From positions 248,001 through 312,000 of the forward strand of contig JAUILU010000001.1 in NCBI GenBank assembly GCA_030432905.1: DNA of 64,000 bases, given 5' to 3'. Below the pieces are notes generated by a model, which was not told the DNA's origin, did no database searches, and worked only from the letters and a program-made list of their open reading frames with translations. Positions 34,950 through 44,031 of the stretch are shown here, piece by piece. The translations under genes and the position numbers were made by a program. Every line of letters starts with the position of its first letter. The first letter of the stretch is position 1. Source of the DNA: Phycisphaerae bacterium (GTDB taxonomy: Bacteria; Planctomycetota; Phycisphaerae; Phycisphaerales; UBA1924).

Positions 34950-35513
34950 ATGCTCGCTAAGTCCATCACAGATGCCCACGAGGCGCTCGCTGAATTCATT
35001 ACCAATCGATCGAACCTAGATCGTCTCGAGGTGGTTGCACAAGCGCTGGCCGGAACAATCCTCACCGGCGGCAAGATCCTCGCCGTCGGCAACGGAGGGT
35101 CCTGCTGCGACGCCATGCATTTCTGCGAAGAACTCACGGGTAGGTTCCGCGATGACCGCGCACCGATGCCCGCGATTGCCTGCGCCGACCCGGGGCATAT
35201 CACCTGCGTCGCCAACGACTACGGCTACGACCAAGTCTTCGCCCGCTGGGTCACGGGCCTTGGCAACAAGGGAGATGCGTTGATTGCGCTCTCGACCAGT
35301 GGCAATTCGCAGAACATCCTGAACGCCGTGGAAGCCGCCAAGACCAAGGGCCTGACGACGGTCCTCCTGCTCGGCAAAGACGGCGGCAAGCTCCGCGCGC
35401 AAGGCGATCACCAATGGATCGTCCCCGGCAAGACCGCGGACCGGATCCAAGAGATCCACATGCTGATCCTCCACACGCTGATCGAGGGCATCGAGAAAGC
35501 TGTAATTATTTAG
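34950..35513 (+). CDS. gmhA: Phosphoheptose isomerase (SIS domain)
   Basis: A 187-residue single SIS-domain protein of the GmhA type, which converts sedoheptulose 7-phosphate to D-glycero-D-manno-heptose 7-phosphate, the first step towards ADP-heptose for lipopolysaccharide. The phosphate-binding loop GNGGSCCDAMHFCEEL, the LSTSGNSQNILNA loop and the C-terminal RIQEIHMLILHTLIEGIE helix with the metal/catalytic His fit the family. It has no visible ribosome site and may be leaderless, 21 bases after the cysteine synthase gene. The heptosyltransferase at 7082 fits the same pathway. Confidence 0.9.
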   Translation: MLAKSITDAHEALAEFITNRSNLDRLEVVAQALAGTILTGGKILAVGNGGSCCDAMHFCEELTGRFRDDRAPMPAIACADPGHITCVANDYGYDQVFARWVTGLGNKGDALIALSTSGNSQNILNAVEAAKTKGLTTVLLLGKDGGKLRAQGDHQWIVPGKTADRIQEIHMLILHTLIEGIEKAVII

Positions 35514-35516
35514 CGG

Positions 35517-36089
35517 CTAGCGTCGGCGACGCAGTGCAAATGGGATCGCTATACCAAGAGCGGCTAATGAACCAGGAGTTGGCGTGCAGCAAGGGTAAAT
35601 ACGTATCGCATACGGTACATCACCCGTCTCACCGCTGGCTGTTTGATACACAATGGTCCTCGGAAATGGCGAACCCACATAAGCCCCACCGACTTGCCCA
35701 ACCAATTCGAAACCATCGATTATCATGGCATCTACTGTAAAGAGATGGAGCGGATTACTCGAATCCGGGCCGTCAGCATTGTTCAGCGGGGGAATCGTAT
35801 TCCCGCCGAGAAAGTTAACTTGATCTGAAGTAACGCTCACATTGGCCGGGCCGAAAAAGTCGCTGTCAAAGGCCGGGTTATAGTTAAAGTTCTCTATCCC
35901 ATACCCTCGCAGCTCGAAGCCTAGATCACTAATTGTTGCCAACACATCCGTTTCTGGATTTTGCAAAGTTGCTGTTGCTGTCCAATGAAACCCCCCAGGT
36001 GCTTCTCGCAATACAATCAACAGTTCGGGCTGTGCCGAAGCACTTACCGCCATTGCTGACAACACCGACGACACTAACCGCTTGTGCAT
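35517..36089 (-). CDS. Exported protein with PEP-CTERM-like tail
   Basis: A 190-residue exported protein. A Sec signal (HKRLVSSVLSAMAVSASAQ) is followed by a beta-rich domain of unknown function. The C-terminus reads TPTPGSLAALGIAIPFALRRRR: a Pro-rich motif, a hydrophobic helix and an Arg cluster, the arrangement of PEP-CTERM sorting signals as found in many planctomycete exported proteins. An AAAGGTG site lies five bases before the ATG at 36089, choosing it over an open frame back to 36149. The region has lower GC than its neighbours. No exosortase gene is in the window. Confidence 0.75.
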   Translation of the reverse strand: MHKRLVSSVLSAMAVSASAQPELLIVLREAPGGFHWTATATLQNPETDVLATISDLGFELRGYGIENFNYNPAFDSDFFGPANVSVTSDQVNFLGGNTIPPLNNADGPDSSNPLHLFTVDAMIIDGFELVGQVGGAYVGSPFPRTIVYQTASGETGDVPYAIRIYPCCTPTPGSLAALGIAIPFALRRRR

Positions 36090-36257
36090 CACAACACCTT
36101 TCACGTCTGTGAAGATACCGCCTACATGAGCCCCGCAAGCTCTGCACAATTACCCTAACACAGATTGGCCGATAAACCACTGATTGGGTTCATTAATATT
36201 GAGTCGGCTTGAATATCTGGCATAGCCTGCATTGTTGCGAAACAAGCAGAATCACTT

Positions 36258-37196
36258 TCAGCAGCCTGTGTTGTAGTTACCGATCCAAGCCGTGAAATCA
36301 GTTGGTGTGCAAGACCCGTCGTTATTCTGGTCGCACCCGGGCAGGTTGGCGTTGAAGGCGCCGACCCATGCTGTGAAATCGGTTGGCGAAAGCATGCCAT
36401 CACCGTTGACGTCTGCTACGCAGGGCAGACATGGTGATTCGAGCGTGACAGGCACAATCGGATTGCCGTTGACGAATTGCTCGAAGTAGTCATGAGAACA
36501 ACCTGAAAAGTTGCTCGCTGCGACATTCACCTGCGAGCCGGGAGACATGATCCGATCGGTGACAAAGCACGTGTTGTTCTGGCCGTCATGGAATGCTGAC
36601 ATCGAATGACCAAGCACATGAGCGACGCCTGCTCCGACGAAGTCAGTGGTAAAGCCCGGGGTCGCCTGCATCAGCCCCTGCGCATCGCCCGTTCCGATGG
36701 TGCCGATAAACGCCGAGGTGAGGTTTGAGTTGTCCAGATCTACTCCGGTCAGCAGGACCACCGCATCGCGAGTCGTGCCATCGAGCGGAATCGCGGCCTG
36801 CGTGTACGTTTGAAATTCAAACAGCAAGCCCAGAGGGTCGGTTTCCGTGATCCATGGATTTGCCACATCGAAGACCGTCACGCCTTCTAGAATCAGATCG
36901 ATCCCAGCACCGCCCTGAATGACAGGCCTCGACCACACGCTGTCGGCGTAGTCGAACACCGACTGAACGTAAGCATCAACCCCCGCCCCCTGCGCGACCG
37001 CCAGTTCGTTGTCCACCACGATGTGTACTTGGATGGCCAGACCGCATGTACCGCGATTCGATACCAGCGGTAGATCCAAAGGCTTCGCCTCGGAGTGCTG
37101 AACGACCGAGCAGTTCGGGCAGGCATGCACACTGTTCTGCTCGGGAGGCACTGGTAAACCAACAGACATCGAGGCGATCAAAGGGATTGCAAGCAT
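36258..37196 (-). CDS. Exported metzincin-like protein without catalytic Glu, with dockerin-like repeats
   Basis: A 312-residue secreted protein. The N-terminus is a short signal peptide. The central part resembles M12B (ADAM/reprolysin) metalloproteases: the zinc motif HExGHxxGxxHD reads HVLGHSMSAFHD (residues 193-204), keeping the three His but with Val194 in place of the catalytic Glu, and RIMSPG may supply the Met-turn. The C-terminus has two repeats, DVNGDGMLSPTDFTAWV and DQNNDGSCTPTDFTAWI, plus a terminal GC, typical of planctomycete calcium-binding dockerin-like ends. A CGGAG site precedes the ATG at 37196. It is probably a non-catalytic zinc-binding exoprotein. Confidence 0.78.
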   Translation of the reverse strand: MLAIPLIASMSVGLPVPPEQNSVHACPNCSVVQHSEAKPLDLPLVSNRGTCGLAIQVHIVVDNELAVAQGAGVDAYVQSVFDYADSVWSRPVIQGGAGIDLILEGVTVFDVANPWITETDPLGLLFEFQTYTQAAIPLDGTTRDAVVLLTGVDLDNSNLTSAFIGTIGTGDAQGLMQATPGFTTDFVGAGVAHVLGHSMSAFHDGQNNTCFVTDRIMSPGSQVNVAASNFSGCSHDYFEQFVNGNPIVPVTLESPCLPCVADVNGDGMLSPTDFTAWVGAFNANLPGCDQNNDGSCTPTDFTAWIGNYNTGC

Positions 37197-37384
37197 CAGG
37201 AACTCCGTATTTGTTTAGATCAGAGCCCAATGTAACAGCAGTAACGCATTCTGCGGAAACCAAGCGGACAAATTTGGGATATTAGTGTCCAATATTCATC
37301 GGCGAGGCGCCCGCATACACTTATACAGCATGAACCCCCTCCCCCCGGCACAGGCCCGGCGGGGAAGAACGAGGCCAGGGACAG

Positions 37385-38671
37385 ATGCCGTATTACACCC
37401 AGCTCGGGAACTTCCCAAAGAAAAGACACATCCAGTTCCGCCGACCAGACGGCGCTTTGTACTCCGAAGAGCTCTTCGGCACCGAGGGCTTCGTCGGCCC
37501 GACCAGCACCCTCTACCACGTCCACCCGCCGACCCAGGTCTCCGGCTGGACCACTCTCTACAACACCAAGCCCGAGTACGTCGAACGCCAGGTCATGCGG
37601 ATGCGACACACGCTGACACAGGACGTCAAGCCCTCGGGAGACCCGGTCACGGGCCGGACCGTGTTGTTCGGCAACGACGACGTCGAAATGGGCATCGCCA
37701 ACCCCGCCGAGAAGATGCCCTACCACTTCAAGAACGGCCAGGGCGACGAGTGTCTCTTCATCCACTACGGATCGGGCACGCTCTACACCATGTTCGGCAC
37801 ACTCAAGTTCTCCAAGAAGGACTACATCGTCATCCCCAAGGGCACCATCTACCAGATGGTCTTCGACGAACGCCCCGACAACGGCTCAGACGAAGAGACC
37901 TTCGGGGGCTACTCCAAGGCCGACATGCCCTTCGGTAAGTTCCTCAGCATCGAGACAGTCAACGGCAGCCACATCCTGCCGCCGCCCGGGTACCTCTCAA
38001 AGAAGACGAGCCAGTTCCTCGAGCACGCGCCGTACTGCGAGCGCGATCTTGTGACGCCGTTTGAGGATGCCGAGCACCCGCTGTGCTACGACGTCGCGGG
38101 CGATTTCGAGGTCCGCATCAAAGCCCGTGACTGCGTTCACACCTACATGTACGGCTACCACCCGCTCGACGTAGTCGGCTGGGACGGCTGCTACTACCCG
38201 TACACGTTCAACATCGACGAGTTCTCACCCATCGTCGGCAAGCTGCACATGCCGCCGCCGATCCATCAGACGTTCGAGGCGCACAACTTCGTGATCTGCT
38301 CGTTCTGCCCACGGATGCTCGACTTCCACCCGGAAGCGATCCCGGTGCCTTACAACCACTCGAACATCGACTCGGACGAGATCCTGTACTACGTCGAGGG
38401 CAACTACAAGGCCCGCAGAGGCATCTCCAGCGGCTCGATCAGCGTCCACCCGCAAGGCATCGCCCACGGCCCGCACCCGGGCACCGTCGAGAAATCACTC
38501 GGCAAGACTCACACCGACGAGCTCGCGGTCATGGTCGACACCTTCCGCCCGATGTTCCCGACTAAGGCGGCGATCGAGATGGACGATCCGAAGTATCCAG
38601 ATAGCTGGCGGGCAGACCACCATGCGCCGGGCGAGAGCAAGAATGGTAACGGCGTCAATACATGGGACTAA
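37385..38671 (+). CDS. hmgA: Homogentisate 1,2-dioxygenase
   Basis: A 428-residue cupin-fold ring-cleaving dioxygenase that turns homogentisate into maleylacetoacetate. The start MPYYTQLGNFPKKRHIQFR and the 'FIHYGSGTLYTMFG' and IVIPKGTIYQM segments fit the family, and the iron-ligand region is visible in DFHPEAIPVPYNHSNIDSDE and SVHPQGIAHGPHPG. It acts directly after HppD in tyrosine degradation. The ATG at 37385 was chosen by homology; an AGGGACAG lies just upstream. The next gene overlaps its end by ten bases. Confidence 0.93.
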   Translation: MPYYTQLGNFPKKRHIQFRRPDGALYSEELFGTEGFVGPTSTLYHVHPPTQVSGWTTLYNTKPEYVERQVMRMRHTLTQDVKPSGDPVTGRTVLFGNDDVEMGIANPAEKMPYHFKNGQGDECLFIHYGSGTLYTMFGTLKFSKKDYIVIPKGTIYQMVFDERPDNGSDEETFGGYSKADMPFGKFLSIETVNGSHILPPPGYLSKKTSQFLEHAPYCERDLVTPFEDAEHPLCYDVAGDFEVRIKARDCVHTYMYGYHPLDVVGWDGCYYPYTFNIDEFSPIVGKLHMPPPIHQTFEAHNFVICSFCPRMLDFHPEAIPVPYNHSNIDSDEILYYVEGNYKARRGISSGSISVHPQGIAHGPHPGTVEKSLGKTHTDELAVMVDTFRPMFPTKAAIEMDDPKYPDSWRADHHAPGESKNGNGVNTWD

Positions 38672-39279
38672 GTAGTTCTTTGCCGAACAGCGGCATCAAT
38701 ATTTACGAGTACAAGACTCCAGATATCAAGCCTCAACAAATTGCCAGGCTTGTCTTCTCGGTCATGGTGCTGATGTTGATTACTATTGCATACCAGACAT
38801 TAAAAGGCATGCCAATTGTCATCACTATAGGTGCGCTAAGTTTATGTACATGTATTATGGGTGTCGCGATCTACTTCACTCTCCGTCGTAGTTCAACGGC
38901 ATCAATCACGCTCAATTGGGATAGCAAATCCCTAGTCTTCACAAATTCATTCACAAAGAAGGCTGTCATCACAATCGGCACGGCTCCTCACGTAGAACGC
39001 CCTATGTCAGAAGTAGTTCGCATGGACACCAGAAAGGACAACGGTCACAAGTTTGCAACGGTTACGTTCGATAATGGAACAGCAATTTTTTCTGACTGCT
39101 ACACAGGTTATGACGAGCTCGTTGAGCACTTAACTCGCATAGTGATCGAGAACGATCATCCCAAATCCTGTGCCACGACCACTGAACTTGAATGGAGATT
39201 TTGTGGGATATTGCTGGCGATTGCCGTCCCAATCCTGATCATTATGGTCGCTTTAAGCATCTGGTTTGTTACCCAATAA
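38662..39279 (+). CDS. Orphan membrane protein with PH-like domain
   Basis: A 205-residue protein with two N-terminal transmembrane helices (about residues 28-45 and 50-72), a soluble domain (about 78-160) and a final helix (182-203). The soluble part (ITLNWDSKSLVFTNSF ... FATVTFDNGTAIFSDCYTG) resembles the same region of the zinc-ribbon protein at 52384-53154 (IQLNWDKNTIETDN ... MYLQFDSGRIYVHDD), so the two are related. It begins ten bases inside the end of hmgA and is AT-rich. The overlap suggests co-expression with hmgA, but no functional link is known. Confidence 0.6.
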   Translation: MGLSSSLPNSGINIYEYKTPDIKPQQIARLVFSVMVLMLITIAYQTLKGMPIVITIGALSLCTCIMGVAIYFTLRRSSTASITLNWDSKSLVFTNSFTKKAVITIGTAPHVERPMSEVVRMDTRKDNGHKFATVTFDNGTAIFSDCYTGYDELVEHLTRIVIENDHPKSCATTTELEWRFCGILLAIAVPILIIMVALSIWFVTQ

Positions 39280-39289
39280 CCCTCAATGC

Positions 39290-42200
39290 CTAGCTCCCAA
39301 ACCCGCCCGAATCTCTCGCGCTCGCCGAGCGTGAAGTCGAGCCGATCTGGGCTGCAGTACCTCGGCCGAGCGGCTGGAAGATGACGCCGAAGCTGGTTTC
39401 TTCGCTGATGTTGTTGTAGGTAAAGCTGAGCCCAAAGACAGCGCTCTGGAAGTCGCGGAGCAATTCGCCTCGGATGCTCTGGATGTCGCCTAGGTCGGTG
39501 TCGTAAGTGGCCTGTGTGCCGAGCGTGTATTTGTCGGTGAGCGTGTAGTCGGTGCCGCCTGTGAGCAGGGTCGAGTTCTGGGCATCGAGGTAGCGGTACC
39601 GGAGCGAGCTTGAGAAGGTGGGCGAGTGTTCGAGGATGAACCCCGCCGAGGTTGCCGATTGGCCGTCGTCGTCGAAATCGTAGATCGTGCTGCCGACGAG
39701 TGCGAGCGAGTCGGTCGCCTGCATGGTGGCGCTGACGGAACCGAAGTTCGAAAGACGGGAATTCTCTGGGCGTGAGTCGAAATAACGCCCGATGCCGTCG
39801 TTGCTGATGGCATCATCGGAAGCGAAAACGACCTCGGAATCCAGCGTGATCCAATCGACCGAGTACCATCGGCCCGGCCCGCCTCGCTGGGTTTGCCAGG
39901 TCTGGTCTAGCCCGAGCCTGAAGACTGTGCCGTCGGCGAGCGATTCGACCGATTCGTCGTACACGGGCAGTTCATCCTGATCGACGTTGCTGCCCGCGTA
40001 GAAGGCGGTGAAGCTCGGGCGCAGGATGTGGCGAACGCGATTCACATCGAGGGCTCGGCTGTAGATATCATTCTCGACCCTCTGAACAGTCGTTGCCAGC
40101 GTCAGGCCCGCGGCTCCCCACGCCCGTTCGCTGTTGTCGCTGTCGCCGGCGAAACTCTCGAAGTCGGTGTCGTAGACCGTGCCCCGCCCAACGAGCCACG
40201 GCAGGATCTTGACTGGTCCAGCCGAGATGTCCGCCGCCAGTTCGTGGCGCGTATCGGCACGGAAGACCGCCCGCTCCGTGTACCCCCGTGCTCGCAGTGC
40301 ATCGGCGATGTTCTGGTTGGCGTTGAGACCCAGCCCGCGTTGAGCACGAGCGTTGCTTCGCAAGCCATATTCGGCTGGGGTCTTATCCGTAAACGCGAGG
40401 CTCAGGCTGCCGATTCGGCTCTCGCTCGAGTAGAGCAAACGCCCCGGTGCAATCGGCTCCAGAAGGTCGTCGGCGATTCGTGTGTACGTGAGTTCGGGGA
40501 GACGCTCGACGTTGTAGCCGTCGCTCTGGAGGATGTATTCGTTCGGCGTGAAGTCGTCGATCTGCCCCGACGCCTCGAGCGTGAGCGATGTGTTCTCGGT
40601 CAGCTTCCTGGCATGGATGCGGGACTGGAACTCCCGCCCGGTCTCGGCAAGTTCCTCATAGAACGTATCGACAAAGTTCTCATCTGACACGTGAGAGAGC
40701 TCGCCGAAGACGGTCCAGTCGCTGCCGACCTTGGCAATATGCTCGGCACGGACGATTCCGCGGTTATCGCCGTCGCGATCGACCTCGGCCCCTGTGGTCA
40801 GCGTGTCGGTGCCTGTGTCATTGAAGACCCAGTAGGTGAGCAGGCCGCCCTTGTAGTCGTCGCCCGCCCAGTTGGCACGCACTCCTACGCCGGGCCCGCG
40901 ATCGAGCAGCGCGTCGAGCATGAGATCCGCTGACAGCCCGTCCGGCTTTTCAAGCCCAAAGAGCGAGAAGAAATCCCAGCGTGTACGGATCTCTTCGCCA
41001 GACTTAGAGCCGAAGACAAACCCGACGTCTCGAAGGGGGATGTCCTCAGGGTTGCCTTCGAACTTTGGAAGGTACCCCACCGGGACACCAAAGGCGTCGA
41101 GCGTGATGTGTTCTGCGTCGGCGACCGTGTACGTCTCTTCTTCACCGGTGTCGGCGATGCGTGTGTCCTGACGGATCGTCACGTTCCTCGCGCCGATCGT
41201 CAGGTTGGGCTCTGCGAACGCGGTATTCGAAATACTGGCACGGTCGGCGACGAATTCTGTCTCGGACAACTGCCTGACCGACTTGGCTCTCACATAGAGC
41301 GGGAAGCCGACGCGGGTATCGAACGTGGAGAAGACGGCGTCGAGGATGAGCGCCTTGTCGTTACGTACATCGTAGAAGACGCGCGGGCCGCGGAGGTTGT
41401 ACGTGCCATCGGTCGCGACGACGTCGCCTTCGAGATAGATGCCGTCGATATCGCTCGCGCGGACGTTCGCGACTGATGCGTTCGCCTCGCCTGCGAAGAA
41501 CACAACCGCCCGCTGCGCGCCGAGTTCGAGGATGCGTTCCGTGCCCGGCTCGCGGTAGGTGATGTTGACGCCGTCTTCGAGGACAATCGATTGTTCTTCG
41601 CCGCTGATGGTCCTGATGACTCGGCCCGCGGACATCGACACAATGCCCCGTGCCGTCATGATCGGGCTGCCCGCGTTTGGCCTTGGCAGACGATCCGCGA
41701 GCGCCACCTCCGGGCTCTGCAAGGGCGTGCCGGGACGATCCTCTGCAAGCCGATCAAGGCCGGTTGGCAGCCGAAGCGGGTCGCTCTCGAGCGTTCCCAT
41801 AAAGTTAGACAGCGCCACATCGGCGACAAGGGTCGCGGCGGAATCGATCGGCTGCTGCACGATCGCATCGGCGCCGAGTTCGACCGGAGTCGTCAGCAAG
41901 ATCACGCCCTGCACGCTCAGCGTCTCGGCGGCCAGCGAAACCGAGGCATCCGCCTCTGGTGTCTCGACGCCTGTCAGATGAGCAAAGACCTGGACAGCGT
42001 TCTCGCCGAGCTCGGGCCTTGGGGAGATCCAGAGCACCGCGGTATCCGCCATCATGTCGTAGCCGGCCAGCGAGATCTGAACGTCCCGTTCCAGGACCAG
42101 CCGATGGGTCGAAACGCCGGCGGCATTGGCGGGCTCGGTCCAAGTCCATGCCCGCAAACCTGTTGCGACGATCTCACCCGGCACTGGCTCGATGGGAAGC

Positions 42201-42295
42201 TCGATGGCTGAGAACGCGGAGTTCTGCGCGCTTGCCGACAGGGCGGCCCCAGCGGCGATCAGAACAGCCGAGATGGTGCGGGAGGGTGTGTGCAT
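39290..42295 (-). CDS. lptD: LPS assembly outer-membrane protein LptD (OstA)
   Basis: A 1001-residue outer-membrane protein that inserts lipopolysaccharide or a related glycolipid into the outer leaflet. A Sec signal (ISAVLIAAGAALSASAQ) is followed by a periplasmic OstA-like domain (about residues 200-430; IYLEGDVVATDGTYNLRGPR) and a C-terminal beta-barrel of about 550 residues (alternating strands such as SLTLEASGQIDDFTPN, 'SFTAFYAGSNVD', YTLTDKYTLGTQATYD). LptD usually needs LptE; none is in the window. Few cysteines are visible, so disulfide-controlled folding as in E. coli seems absent. A TATGCT box lies 12 bases before the ATG. Family call firm. Confidence 0.85.
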   Translation of the reverse strand: MHTPSRTISAVLIAAGAALSASAQNSAFSAIELPIEPVPGEIVATGLRAWTWTEPANAAGVSTHRLVLERDVQISLAGYDMMADTAVLWISPRPELGENAVQVFAHLTGVETPEADASVSLAAETLSVQGVILLTTPVELGADAIVQQPIDSAATLVADVALSNFMGTLESDPLRLPTGLDRLAEDRPGTPLQSPEVALADRLPRPNAGSPIMTARGIVSMSAGRVIRTISGEEQSIVLEDGVNITYREPGTERILELGAQRAVVFFAGEANASVANVRASDIDGIYLEGDVVATDGTYNLRGPRVFYDVRNDKALILDAVFSTFDTRVGFPLYVRAKSVRQLSETEFVADRASISNTAFAEPNLTIGARNVTIRQDTRIADTGEEETYTVADAEHITLDAFGVPVGYLPKFEGNPEDIPLRDVGFVFGSKSGEEIRTRWDFFSLFGLEKPDGLSADLMLDALLDRGPGVGVRANWAGDDYKGGLLTYWVFNDTGTDTLTTGAEVDRDGDNRGIVRAEHIAKVGSDWTVFGELSHVSDENFVDTFYEELAETGREFQSRIHARKLTENTSLTLEASGQIDDFTPNEYILQSDGYNVERLPELTYTRIADDLLEPIAPGRLLYSSESRIGSLSLAFTDKTPAEYGLRSNARAQRGLGLNANQNIADALRARGYTERAVFRADTRHELAADISAGPVKILPWLVGRGTVYDTDFESFAGDSDNSERAWGAAGLTLATTVQRVENDIYSRALDVNRVRHILRPSFTAFYAGSNVDQDELPVYDESVESLADGTVFRLGLDQTWQTQRGGPGRWYSVDWITLDSEVVFASDDAISNDGIGRYFDSRPENSRLSNFGSVSATMQATDSLALVGSTIYDFDDDGQSATSAGFILEHSPTFSSSLRYRYLDAQNSTLLTGGTDYTLTDKYTLGTQATYDTDLGDIQSIRGELLRDFQSAVFGLSFTYNNISEETSFGVIFQPLGRGTAAQIGSTSRSASARDSGGFGS

Positions 42296-42411
42296 CCTTG
42301 CTGGCAGAGCATATCGCGAAAGACCACCCCGGGCGATCCGAGCCCAGTCCGATTCTAATTGATAATCCTGTACACTCCCGCAGAATCACAAGCCACCATA
42401 CGGAGCTATCA

Positions 42412-42813
42412 ATGTCTGCAAACCTTCAACTCATCCAAGGCATCTACGACGCGTTCGCAGCGGGCGATGTCCCGACAGTCCTCGGCAGCATGAGCCCCGA
42501 CATCGAGTGGAACGAAGCCGAGAGCTTCCCCTACGCCGACGGCAACCCCTACATCGGACCCGAGGCTGTCCTCAACGGCGTCTTCGCTCGGTGCATCGGC
42601 GAATGGGACGGGTTCGCGGTTGAGATCGAGGAACTCATCGACGCGGGTGACACCATCGTGGCTCGGGGCTGGTACCTCGGCACTTACAAAGCCACCGGTA
42701 ACGCACAGCACACTCAGATCGCCCATATTTGGCGCATCAAAGATGGCAAAGCAGTCGCTTTCCAACAGCACGCTGATACGTTGCACGTCGCCAAGGCCAC
42801 CGGTGCCGTCTGA
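42412..42813 (+). CDS. SnoaL-like (ketosteroid isomerase-type) protein
   Basis: A 133-residue NTF2-fold protein of the SnoaL-like domain family (LIQGIYDAFAAGDVPTVLGSM, then the IEWNEAESFPYADG segment and AHIWRIKDGKAVAF). The family includes isomerases, dehydratases and uncharacterised stress proteins; the ligand cannot be told here. GGAG lies seven bases before the ATG at 42412, which fixes the start inside a much longer open frame, and a TACACT -10-like box lies at 42371. Convergent with the desaturase gene, 12 bases away. Confidence 0.85.
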   Translation: MSANLQLIQGIYDAFAAGDVPTVLGSMSPDIEWNEAESFPYADGNPYIGPEAVLNGVFARCIGEWDGFAVEIEELIDAGDTIVARGWYLGTYKATGNAQHTQIAHIWRIKDGKAVAFQQHADTLHVAKATGAV

Positions 42814-42825
42814 CTTTGCCGCCGA

Positions 42826-43779
42826 TTAGTTGGACTCTTTGATAACACGCTTAGCAAGCACCCGTTCCTTTGATGGGATCCGTAGATCGCTGGCAAGCCC
42901 CACTTTCGACATCGCGTAAATGATAATGTAGCTGATATCGAGCTGCCACCACCGGAGCCCATGCCTTGCCGAGGTCGGGAACGCGTGGTGGTTGTTGTGC
43001 CACCCTTCACCGAGCGCCAGCACTCCAACGATTGGATTGTTTCTGCTTTCATCGTGGCTGTTGTAAGGTCGCGTGCCCCAGATATGACACACCGAGTTCA
43101 CACTCCACGTCACATGGTGAACCAGAAACACTCGAACCAGGCCGCCCCAGATAAAGCCCCACAGCGCGCCGGTCCATGACCACGTGAACAACCCACCCAA
43201 GATTGCCGGCAGCACCAATCCAGCGAGAACCCAGACCGGAAATAGCTTGCTTGTAAAGACAAGCACCCTTTGCTTACGGAGATCTTTGACGTATTTTTCT
43301 AGATTGCGTGGCTGCTTGTAGATAAACCAGCCCATGTGTGCATGCCACATGCCTTTGATGGATTGCCTGATTCCCGTGCCGTGACCATGAGGAGAGTGCG
43401 GATCGTGATCGCCGTCGCTGTGCTGGTGGTGCATTCGGTGCTGCGCGACCCACTGGAGCACCGGCCCCTCTGCCGCCATCGATCCCATGATCGACAGCAT
43501 GACCTCGATAGCCTTTGGTGTCTTGAAGCTGCGATGCGTAAAGAGTCGGTGATACCCGATCGTGATGCCGGTCGCTGTAATGAGATACATCCCGAGCAAA
43601 AGCAGCAGATCGATCCAAGTGAATGCGATATCCCAGAGCAGAACGATCGCAACAATCACGCCCGCAAACGGTGTGATCACCCCGATGAGATTGACGACCC
43701 GGAGCTTCACCGTCACGCGATCCTCTGAGTGCGCAGGGTCAGACGTCGATTCGGAACAAATGGTCGAATCATTGATCAT
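42826..43779 (-). CDS. Acyl-CoA/acyl-lipid delta-9 fatty acid desaturase
   Basis: A 317-residue membrane di-iron desaturase. All three histidine boxes are intact: HRLFTHRSF, HRMHHQHSD and EGWHNNHHAFP, with hydrophobic helices arranged between them as in the stearoyl-CoA desaturase type. It introduces a double bond in membrane fatty acids, adjusting fluidity. The ATG at 43779 has no clear ribosome site; in-frame alternatives are unlikely. No adjacent electron-transfer gene is present. Upstream lie about 250 bases without a gene. Confidence 0.9.
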   Translation of the reverse strand: MINDSTICSESTSDPAHSEDRVTVKLRVVNLIGVITPFAGVIVAIVLLWDIAFTWIDLLLLLGMYLITATGITIGYHRLFTHRSFKTPKAIEVMLSIMGSMAAEGPVLQWVAQHRMHHQHSDGDHDPHSPHGHGTGIRQSIKGMWHAHMGWFIYKQPRNLEKYVKDLRKQRVLVFTSKLFPVWVLAGLVLPAILGGLFTWSWTGALWGFIWGGLVRVFLVHHVTWSVNSVCHIWGTRPYNSHDESRNNPIVGVLALGEGWHNNHHAFPTSARHGLRWWQLDISYIIIYAMSKVGLASDLRIPSKERVLAKRVIKESN

Positions 43780-44031
43780 GCTGGGTGTCTCGTTTGTGAG
43801 CGGTTCTTAAACCCACGCAGGGTTCGGAAGAAGTCTATACCGGCAAGGCTGCAGATGCTCTCACGTCTTCATTGGAGATTTGGACAAGGTAATTGCCAAG
43901 TAACCTACCGAACCCATCAAAAGTATCGGCATTCGATGGTTTGGGCCGTTATAAGCATGGAAAACCACTAGCGGTGTACACACATGGATCACTTGTTTAC
44001 TTAGGTCGCGTCAAGAACAATAATCAACTGC

